Origin: an uncultured Muribaculaceae bacterium
GTDB lineage: Bacteria; Bacteroidota; Bacteroidia; Bacteroidales; Muribaculaceae
Direction of reading: 5' to 3'
Assembly: GCA_934675575.1 (NCBI GenBank)
Contig: CAKUQQ010000024.1
Coordinates: 1 to 12,621, forward strand
Length of the DNA stretch: 12,621 bases
This document shows, in pieces, positions 7,103 through 12,621 of the stretch. Numbering within the stretch: the first letter of the stretch is position 1; the number at the start of each line of letters is the position of its first letter. The notes under the pieces are model-generated. The model saw only the letters and a program-made list of their open reading frames with translations, was not told the origin of the DNA and ran no database searches. Position numbers and translations under genes: made by a program.

Positions 7103-7726
7103 ATGATTTCAAAGTTTAATAAAGAGACCCTGTTCAATCCATTATCCAAGGATAATCCGGTTCTCGTCCAGATTCTCGGCATTTGCTCCACTCTGGCTGT
7201 CACGGCAAGTCTTAAACCAGCCATCGTGATGGGCTTGTCAGTCACAGCAGTTCTTGCCTTTTCCAATGTCATTATCTCTCTCATTCGCAAGACCATTCCT
7301 TCCACCATACGCATCATTGTGCAATTAGTGGTGGTAGCAGCTCTTGTTATCATTGTGCAGCAGTTTCTCATTGCCTACGACTACGACGTCAGCAAGCAGT
7401 TGTCTGTGTTCATCGGGCTCATAATCACCAACTGTATTCTTATGGGTCGCCTTGAGGCCTTCGCCTTGAGCCATCGCCCTTGGCCGGCTTTTCTCGACGG
7501 CATCGGCAACGGTCTTGGCTATGCCATAATTCTTGTCATTGTTGCTTTCTTCCGCGAGTTGCTTGGCTCTGGCACCATTCTTGGCTATGCCGTAGTTCCG
7601 CAAGCTCTCTACGATATGGGCTACCAAAACAACGGACTAATGATTTTGCCACCTATGGCTCTCATCACAGTGGCATGCATCATCTGGGTTCATCGCTCAC
7701 GCAACAAGGAGCTTCAAGAAAAATAA
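7103..7726 (+). CDS. nqrD: Na+-NQR subunit D
   Basis: NqrD is a six-helix membrane subunit that with NqrE encloses an iron-sulfur centre in the middle of the membrane. This copy has 207 residues. It keeps the N-terminal family sequence KETLFNPLSKDNPVLVQ and both conserved membrane cysteines: Cys28 in GICSTLAVT and Cys111 in ITNCILMGRLEAFAL. The glycine-rich DGIGNGLGYA and FFRELLGSGTILG motifs are also typical. It lies 24 bases after nqrC and 19 bases before nqrE. The D and E subunits are distant relatives with inverted membrane topology; the sequence FRELLGSG marks this one as D. Confidence 0.96.
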   Translation: MISKFNKETLFNPLSKDNPVLVQILGICSTLAVTASLKPAIVMGLSVTAVLAFSNVIISLIRKTIPSTIRIIVQLVVVAALVIIVQQFLIAYDYDVSKQLSVFIGLIITNCILMGRLEAFALSHRPWPAFLDGIGNGLGYAIILVIVAFFRELLGSGTILGYAVVPQALYDMGYQNNGLMILPPMALITVACIIWVHRSRNKELQEK

Positions 7727-7745
7727 CCATTAAAAACCAATCAAA

Positions 7746-8360
7746 ATGGAAGAATTGAATTTATTCGTCAAGTCGATATTCATCGACAACATGATATTCT
7801 CTTACTTTTTGGGAATGTGTTCATTCTTGGCCGTTTCCAAAAATGTCAAGACTGCATTCGGCCTGGGTGTGGCAGTCACATTCATGCTCATCGTCACACT
7901 ACCGCTCAACTATCTTCTCGACACCTACATTCTGCAACCAGGCGCACTCGCATGGCTCAGCCCGTCATTAGCCTCAGTTGATTTGAGCTTTTTAGGTCTA
8001 ATCATGTTCATCGCCGTCATAGCATCGGCCACACAACTTGTTGAGATGGCTGTCGAGAAATACTCTCCCAAGCTCTACAACCAGCTTGGCATTTTCTTGC
8101 CTCTCATCGCCGTCAACTGCGCAATCCTTGGTGGAGCCTTGTTCATGCAGCAGCGCGATTTCGGCTCTTGCCTCACAGCCACCGTCTATGGTGCTGGCTC
8201 TGGCATAGGCTGGCTTCTCGCCATCGTCGGCTTGGCAGCCATACGCGAAAAGTTGTCTTACAGCAATGTCCCTGCCGGTCTCAAAGGCATTGGCATAACT
8301 TTCATCATCACTGGTTTAATGGGCATCGCCTTCATGAGCTTCATGGGCATCAAATTATGA
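7746..8360 (+). CDS. nqrE: Na+-NQR subunit E
   Basis: NqrE is the partner of NqrD in the membrane core. It has 204 residues with about six hydrophobic segments. The N-terminus [20 protein letters not shown] is typical of the subunit. The two conserved cysteines expected to bind the shared iron-sulfur centre are Cys25 (LGMCSFLAV) and Cys125 (AVNCAILGG). The [20 protein letters not shown] region and the glycine-rich [12 protein letters not shown] region also fit. It lies 12 bases before nqrF. With NqrD it is homologous to RnfA/RnfE, and the surrounding A, B, C and F genes identify it as NqrE. Confidence 0.96.
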   Translation: MEELNLFVKSIFIDNMIFSYFLGMCSFLAVSKNVKTAFGLGVAVTFMLIVTLPLNYLLDTYILQPGALAWLSPSLASVDLSFLGLIMFIAVIASATQLVEMAVEKYSPKLYNQLGIFLPLIAVNCAILGGALFMQQRDFGSCLTATVYGAGSGIGWLLAIVGLAAIREKLSYSNVPAGLKGIGITFIITGLMGIAFMSFMGIKL

Positions 8361-8372
8361 TTTACACACATC

Positions 8373-9665
8373 ATGGATAAGATATTACTAAACACTCAAA
8401 ACTTAACCATTTGCGCAAGTGCAGTCATATTTCTGATTGTAACCCTGCTTTTGGTGGTCATTCTCTTGGTGGCCAAGCACTATCTCGTGGCTTCTGGCTC
8501 CGTCAAGATTAATGTCAATAACGGAAAGAAAATTCTCGATGTCAACACAGGTTCGTCTTTGCTCACCACGCTCCACGACCAGGGCATCATGGTCAGCAGC
8601 GCATGCGGCGGCAAGGGTTCTTGCGGTCAATGCAAGGTGCAGGTGCTCAAAGGCGGTGGCGACATTCTTCCCACCGAGGCCGTTCATTTCAGCCATAAGG
8701 AGCAAAACGACCACTGGCGACTCAGCTGCCAAGTCAAGGTTAAAGACAATCTCGACATTCAAGTCCCCGACTCCGTTCTCGATGTCAAGGAATATGAATG
8801 TACCGTTGTGAGCAACAACAACGTTTCTTCGTTCATAAAAGAGTTCATCGTTGCTCTGCCCGAAGGCGAGCACATGGACTTCATTCCCGGCAGCTATGCC
8901 CAAATCCGTATTCCTGCCTTTGAGATGGATTATGACAAAGACATCGACAAAGCCTCCATTGGCGACAAATACTTGCCCATCTGGCAAAAGTTCAACATGT
9001 TCTCGCTAAAGTGCAAGAACACCGAACCTACAGTTCGTGCCTATTCCATGGCCAACTATCCAGCCGAGGGCGACCGCTTCATGCTCACTGTCAGAATTGC
9101 CACTCCACCCTTCAAACCCAAGCCACAAGTGGGCTTTCAAGACGTAATGCCAGGCATTGCCTCGTCATACATCTTCACCCTCAAGCCTGGCGACAAAGTC
9201 ATCATGAGCGGACCTTACGGCGACTTCCACCCCATATTCAATTCCAAGAAAGAGATGATTTGGATTGGTGGTGGTGCCGGAATGGCTCCTCTAAGGGCGC
9301 AAATCATGCACATGACACGCACACTGCATTGCACCGACCGCCAGATGCACTTCTTCTATGGCGCACGTTCCATCAGCGAGGTGTTCTATCTCAACGATTT
9401 TCTTGAAATCGAAAAGGAATTTTCTAATTTCCATTTCCATTTGGCGCTCGACCGCCCCGACCCCGAAGCCGATGCAGCAGGCATCAAATATACGGCCGGA
9501 TTTGTGGCTCCAGTGATGTATGAAACTTATTTGAAGTATCACGAAGCTCCAGAAGATTGCGAATACTACATGTGCGGCCCTGCCATGATGAGCAAGACCG
9601 TGATGGACGTGCTCGACAAGTTGGGCGTGGACACAGAATCCATTCACTTCGACAATTTCGGCTAA
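8373..9665 (+). CDS. nqrF: Na+-NQR subunit F, NADH dehydrogenase component
   Basis: NqrF is the entry point for electrons: it oxidises NADH and passes electrons through FAD and a 2Fe-2S cluster. This 430-residue copy has one N-terminal membrane helix (about 12-36). A ferredoxin domain follows, with cluster cysteines Cys78, Cys84, Cys87 (ACGGKGSCGQCKV) and Cys119 (RLSCQVKV). An FAD-binding domain carries RAYSMANYP (222-230). The NAD-binding domain carries GGGAGMAPLRAQ (299-310) and CGPAMM (401-406), and the protein ends with the usual FDNFG. All cofactor residues I can check are intact. It is somewhat longer than the Vibrio subunit of about 408 residues, with extra residues at about 183-215. 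It is the last gene of the operon. Confidence 0.97.
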   Translation: MDKILLNTQNLTICASAVIFLIVTLLLVVILLVAKHYLVASGSVKINVNNGKKILDVNTGSSLLTTLHDQGIMVSSACGGKGSCGQCKVQVLKGGGDILPTEAVHFSHKEQNDHWRLSCQVKVKDNLDIQVPDSVLDVKEYECTVVSNNNVSSFIKEFIVALPEGEHMDFIPGSYAQIRIPAFEMDYDKDIDKASIGDKYLPIWQKFNMFSLKCKNTEPTVRAYSMANYPAEGDRFMLTVRIATPPFKPKPQVGFQDVMPGIASSYIFTLKPGDKVIMSGPYGDFHPIFNSKKEMIWIGGGAGMAPLRAQIMHMTRTLHCTDRQMHFFYGARSISEVFYLNDFLEIEKEFSNFHFHLALDRPDPEADAAGIKYTAGFVAPVMYETYLKYHEAPEDCEYYMCGPAMMSKTVMDVLDKLGVDTESIHFDNFG

Positions 9666-9738
9666 GGCACAAATCGTTTGCAAACAAAACCGCCGCATTG
9701 CGCCTTATTTGGCACATACCGGCATAATAGATACAACA

Positions 9739-9776
9739 ACAAGCCCACGGCACAATTGCACATGCCGTGGGCTTGT
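9739..9776. terminator. Strong hairpin between convergent operons, probable two-way terminator
   Basis: A perfect 14-bp inverted repeat has arms at 9739-9752 (starting ACAAGCCC) and 9763-9776 (ending GGGCTTGT) around a 10-base loop. It lies 73 bases after the nqrF stop and 20 bases beyond the stop of the minus-strand DUF4186 gene. Neither side has a long U run; only short T-rich stretches follow. The symmetric position between converging genes suggests it ends transcripts from both sides. Confidence 0.75.
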
Positions 9777-9796
9777 CTTATCCATTTCCCAATTAA

Positions 9797-10255
9797 TTAT
9801 TTGTCGTTACGCCTAATTTCTTTTTCTATCCATGCCATTAGCACGTTCACCACATGCTGCTGCTCCTCGGCTGTCAATTCACGCCCTTTTTCTATTCCAT
9901 GCCATTTCTGCAAGCACCCCCTGCAGCAACAGCCAGTGGCATGTTGAGCTAAAAACACAGGGTGGCCTCGCATTGGCGTCTGCTTGCCGTCATTGGCTAT
10001 AAAGGCAGGTGCAAGCCGTCTGGCCACAAAGTCGCAAGCATGATGCCTCACCGTGGCAAGCCCTTTCTGCCTTATGTAATCTATATCCTTTTGCTTCAAG
10101 TGAAATTTGCTGCGAAACGGCGATGCCGCCAGATGCGCAAAAAGCTGGGCATAAGCATCTGGATCTTGAGCCTCATAATGCTCGCAAGACTCCTGTTCGT
10201 CAGGAAACAACGATAATTCTTCTTCACTGCCAGTCATCACGACACATTTTTTCAC
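9797..10255 (-). CDS. DUF4186-family protein, Cys-rich
   Basis: I recognise this 152-residue protein as DUF4186, a small soluble family of unknown function. The conserved run starts near AASPFRSKFHL (43-53), continues through FVARRLAPAFIANDGKQTP, and reaches GHPVFLAQHATGCCCRGC (97-114). Cys109, Cys110, Cys111 and Cys114, with nearby His98, His105 and His119, could bind a metal; this is inference. There is no signal peptide or membrane segment. The longest frame begins with GTG at 10255, overlapping the upstream MATE gene's TGA in a GTGA junction. An ATG at 10237 would give 146 residues and a 14-base gap, and the first six residues are not part of the conserved domain, so the start is uncertain. 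It is probably co-transcribed with the MATE gene. Confidence 0.82.
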   Translation of the reverse strand: MKKCVVMTGSEEELSLFPDEQESCEHYEAQDPDAYAQLFAHLAASPFRSKFHLKQKDIDYIRQKGLATVRHHACDFVARRLAPAFIANDGKQTPMRGHPVFLAQHATGCCCRGCLQKWHGIEKGRELTAEEQQHVVNVLMAWIEKEIRRNDK

Positions 10256-11676
10256 CCTATCTTCTTAAGCCATTTCTTCGACTTTATCCTGTATAGATAT
10301 ATGCAACCTCTGAAGCACAATTCTACACACATTGCCGTCCACACACCTTTCAGCCCAAGCGTTGGCGCAAGCGAAGCAGCCAACGTGAGCCTCACAGCCC
10401 ACATGCTGAAGAAATTCATCAGGCACGGCACAAGGGTGTCGCCAGCGCCCACACACACGCCGTATGCCACAATCGAAGCGCCAAACAAAGGTTCCGCAAA
10501 AGCCTCTATCTGCAAAGCCTCCGTTCCCATGCTCACCACATCGGCCACAGGAGTCATTATGCCAAGCATTATCGAAGCACCGAAATACAGCACCACTCCC
10601 ATAACGGCCATCACTGCCATTCCCATACCAATCGATATTTTCGCAAAACTTATGGTGAGCTGCTTGCGCTTTGCCCCAAAACTCTGCCCCACAAGGGTGG
10701 TCGCAGCCTCGGCAATGCCATATCCCGGCATGTAGCACAGGCTTTCGGCAGTTATCGCAAACGAATTGGCTGCAAGAGCCACACTGCCAAGCGGAGCCAC
10801 AATGGTTGTTGACACTATCTGCGCTGTGTTCATCACTATGTTTTGCAGGCCCATCGGCAGCCCTATGCGCAGTGCTTTCTTCAGTGTTGGCACAGTTGGC
10901 TTGTAGCTGCCGCCAAACCTGCCTATGGCCATTTCTCCTGACTTATAATACAGGAAAAGGAGCATCATGCAGCACGTAATAACCTCAGCCACTGCCGTTC
11001 CCCAAGCTGCGCCCACCACGCCAAGTCCCATTCCGGGCACATAAATGGTGAACAATCCTGCATTTACAGTGTGAGAATCAAATATAAATACGAAATTAAA
11101 AATCACATCAAGCACGCACATCATTATGTTAAGCATGCTTGGTATTTTTATGTTGCCGCTACAGCGCAATACTGCCGCAGCCAAGAAATTCAGCTGCATA
11201 AACGGAACACAAAATGAAAACACCAGAAAATATTGCGACGCCTTCTCCACTATGTTCTCATTTCCGCCAAGCCAGTGCGGCAAATTGTCACTTATCATTA
11301 TGCCAAGCGACATCATCAGCAAACCAAATATCGTGCAAACCAAAATTGCCTGCCGCGCCACATTTCTTGCGTCACCCATTTTCGACGAGCCCATCAAGTG
11401 GGCTATCTGCACGGCAAAGCCCGACGCTGCTGCACTACAAATGCCGCCAAACAACCAAATCGTTGTTGACACCAGTCCTATCGAGGCCGAGTCATCTGCA
11501 CCAAGACACCCCACCATCGACGCGTCGATATATTGCATCACTATCGACGACAACTGAGCAAGCACAGCTGGCAGACTGAGCAAAAACGTCAGTCTTAACT
11601 GCTGTCCCAATGTCAACTCCTGCCCTGTTCTGATTAATGATAAAAGGGCATCTTTATTTGATTTTATAAGAGGCAA
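10252..11676 (-). CDS. MATE-family multidrug/toxin exporter, TTG start
   Basis: This 474-residue membrane protein has about twelve hydrophobic segments in two similar halves, as in MATE exporters driven by Na+ or H+. The first half shows LPAVLAQLSSIVMQYIDASM (35-54) followed by VGCLGA. The second half has IGLPMGLQNIV (271-281) and VGQSFGAKR (329-337), a typical MATE motif. The closest fit is the norM/dinF-like group, but the substrate cannot be predicted. The only upstream start candidate is TTG at 11676: an in-frame TGA lies seven codons before it, and the next Met (residue 47) is inside the first helix. A leader of about 30 bases follows a candidate promoter. The gene ends in a GTGA overlap with the DUF4186 gene. 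Confidence 0.9.
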   Translation of the reverse strand: MPLIKSNKDALLSLIRTGQELTLGQQLRLTFLLSLPAVLAQLSSIVMQYIDASMVGCLGADDSASIGLVSTTIWLFGGICSAAASGFAVQIAHLMGSSKMGDARNVARQAILVCTIFGLLMMSLGIMISDNLPHWLGGNENIVEKASQYFLVFSFCVPFMQLNFLAAAVLRCSGNIKIPSMLNIMMCVLDVIFNFVFIFDSHTVNAGLFTIYVPGMGLGVVGAAWGTAVAEVITCCMMLLFLYYKSGEMAIGRFGGSYKPTVPTLKKALRIGLPMGLQNIVMNTAQIVSTTIVAPLGSVALAANSFAITAESLCYMPGYGIAEAATTLVGQSFGAKRKQLTISFAKISIGMGMAVMAVMGVVLYFGASIMLGIMTPVADVVSMGTEALQIEAFAEPLFGASIVAYGVCVGAGDTLVPCLMNFFSMWAVRLTLAASLAPTLGLKGVWTAMCVELCFRGCIYLYRIKSKKWLKKIG

Positions 11677-12171
11677 TGATTTCTCAAAAAGTAGTGTTCA
11701 ACAATTTGTTTGCAAAATTCGCAATAATTACGTTGCCGTGCAAATTGTTAATCCCATAAACCCTACCATCGTGTCAAAAAATCCACCCCACAATCTCCCC
11801 CACGCCACAAAACTCACCACTCCCAACCACTACACATTACAGTACCCACCACCAAGGGTCACTATGACATGTCGCCCACAACGCGCAACCGCTACCTTAC
11901 ACATTTTTAAGAGTGCCGCAGCACAACGCTATACGCATACCTCCGGCACGCAGTATATGGAACTGCCCATTGATCACCGACCGTTGCAAAAGCCCCTCCA
12001 GCGGTTACCTGCACACGTGTACCTTCAGCACACTACCGCCATAGTTGCCGGCGAGGTAGCAACGCATGATATGATCTCCAATCATACATTGAAATGGGGT
12101 GACAAGATAGAGAGTGCATATATAGCTGTGGTGCGTGGTGGAGGTAGTAGTTGGGAATGTTGAAGTGAGTG
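11677..12171. other. Gene-poor intergenic region with a strand-biased AC-rich tract
   Basis: No convincing gene is visible. After the MATE promoter region, about 11760-11870 has very few G residues on the plus strand and is rich in A and C, while about 12120-12240 has the opposite, G and T-rich composition. A frame of 141 codons from a GTG at 11738 is open, but its product is low-complexity and matches no family I know. A small hairpin (GTTGC at 12044-12048 with GCAAC at 12059-12063) is present. No tRNA or known riboswitch was recognised. Confidence 0.5.
11713..11744 (-). promoter_or_regulatory. Candidate promoter for the MATE-DUF4186 pair
   Basis: On the minus strand, TTTG (11744-11741) is followed after exactly 20 bases by GAATTTTG (11720-11713). 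That is one mismatch from the Bacteroidetes TAnnTTTG element. The transcript would start near 11707, about 30 bases before the TTG start codon. The fit of position supports the TTG start. Confidence 0.45.
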
Positions 12172-12227
12172 TTGTTAAATTGTTAAATTGTTAAATTGTT
12201 AAATTGTTAAATTGGTGAATTGGCGAG
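12172..12227 (+). repeat. Tandem octamer repeat TTGTTAAA
   Basis: Five perfect copies of TTGTTAAA run from 12172 to 12211. Two degenerate copies follow (TTGGTGAA at 12212 and TTGGCGAG at 12220). This is a simple-sequence tract, likely to vary in copy number by polymerase slippage. It lies just upstream of the first structured repeat and is not in any gene. Confidence 0.9.
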
Positions 12228-12238
12228 TTAGTGAGCCG

Positions 12239-12381
12239 AGTGGAGTTGTTGAGCCCCAAAGGGGCTCGTATATAGTTAACCGCTGACTGAGGAGCGACAG
12301 CTCCGGTCGGCGGAGCGTAGCCACATCAAGAAATAGCGTGCCAACGGTACGCGTATAACACCAACTATACCAACAAACAGA
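12239..12381 (+). repeat. Structured direct repeat, copy 1
   Basis: These 143 bases recur at 12479-12621 with three substitutions. The unit can form three hairpins. Hairpin 1 has GAGCCCC (12251-12257) and GGGGCTC (12261-12267) around AAA. Hairpin 2 has outer arms CGCTGAC (12281-12287) and GTCGGCG (12306-12312) with inner arms GGAGC (12291-12295) and GCTCC (12300-12304). Hairpin 3 has GCGTGCC (12336-12342) and GGTACGC (12346-12352) around AAC. Hairpins 1 and 3 are each followed directly by GTATA. The element has no reading frame of note. It could be an intergenic repeat family, a small structured RNA, or part of a mobile unit; the sequence does not decide. Confidence 0.9.
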
Positions 12382-12478
12382 ACCTTCCTATACACATAAC
12401 GCTGCCGCTATAGGTGCTGGCGAGGGTTGGAGCAGACCTTCCTGCATGTTGTGAGGAGGCGGTGGTGGTTGTGTGTAT
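12382..12478 (+). other. Spacer between the two structured repeat copies
   Basis: This 97-base spacer completes a 240-base period. It contains CCTAT and ATAGG arms (12386-12390 and 12409-12413) that could pair loosely. Bases 12399-12425 resemble 12030-12056 at 22 of 27 positions, so part of the spacer may have an older diverged copy upstream. No gene is visible. Confidence 0.45.
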
Positions 12479-12621
12479 AGTGGAGTTGTTGAGCCCCAAA
12501 GGGGCTCGTATATAGTTAACCGCTGACTAAGGAGCGGCAGCTCTGGTCGGCGGAGCGTAGCCACATCAAGAAATAGCGTGCCAACGGTACGCGTATAACA
12601 CCAACTATACCAACAAACAGA
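12479..12621 (+). repeat. Structured direct repeat, copy 2, cut by the window end
   Basis: This copy is identical to 12239-12381 except at 12529 (A for G), 12537 (G for A) and 12544 (T for C). The first two fall in an internal loop and the apical loop of hairpin 2. The third replaces a G-C pair with G-U. The match still holds at the last base of the window, so the repeat may continue and further 240-base units may follow. Confidence 0.9.

Noticed and set aside
3748..9665. Rnf complex rather than NQR
   Set aside because: An NqrA homologue starts the operon and a NADH- and FAD-binding NqrF ends it. RnfB and RnfC are absent.
11738..12163. A 141-codon open frame on the plus strand starting with GTG
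   Set aside because: The product is Pro/Thr/His-rich at first, shows no domain I know, spans the AC-rich tract and the candidate MATE promoter, and has no sign of a start signal. It is probably chance.
12172..12621. CRISPR array
   Set aside because: The octamers have no spacers, and the 143-base units are too long and too few, with no cas genes near. These are tandem and direct repeats of another kind.
12239..12621. Terminal repeats of an insertion sequence
   Set aside because: The copies are direct and long, and no transposase frame lies between or beside them. A non-autonomous element remains possible but is unsupported.

Overview
The window looks like chromosome of a Bacteroidales bacterium, probably a gut lineage near Prevotellaceae or Muribaculaceae; the family-level guess is weak. 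The evidence is protein style (TonB with the N-terminal NKDFGAY-type motif, two long ExbDs in one operon, an NqrA of Bacteroidetes type), promoters of the Bacteroidetes form (TTTG about 20 bases before TAnnTTTG), little Shine-Dalgarno sequence, and structured intergenic repeats.

Layout. Bases 1-62 are the end of a degenerate intergenic repeat. Bases 73-3375 (minus strand) hold an operon exbB - exbD - exbD - tonB that ends in a strong intrinsic terminator. A 372-base divergent intergenic region (3376-3747) carries candidate promoters for both sides. Bases 3748-9665 (plus strand) hold a complete nqrABCDEF operon for the sodium-translocating NADH:quinone reductase. A 14-bp hairpin at 9739-9776 separates it from a convergent minus-strand pair: a MATE-family exporter (10252-11676) and a DUF4186 protein (9797-10255) joined by a GTGA overlap. 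From 11677 to the end there is no convincing gene. That stretch holds an AC-rich tract, a run of five perfect TTGTTAAA octamers, and two 143-base direct repeats with a 240-base period, each able to form three hairpins.

How the genes work together. NQR oxidises NADH, reduces quinone and pumps Na+, energising the inner membrane. The divergent ExbB/ExbD/TonB complex spends an ion gradient to drive outer-membrane TonB-dependent transporters, and a MATE exporter also runs on an ion gradient. The window therefore has one generator and two kinds of consumer of membrane ion gradients. Which ion drives the last two cannot be read from the sequence.

The protein-coding genes belong to known families. 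The least explained part is the right-hand repeat region. The two near-identical copies differ at only three positions, all of which fall in loops or preserve base pairing, and a diverged third copy lies at the left edge of the window.
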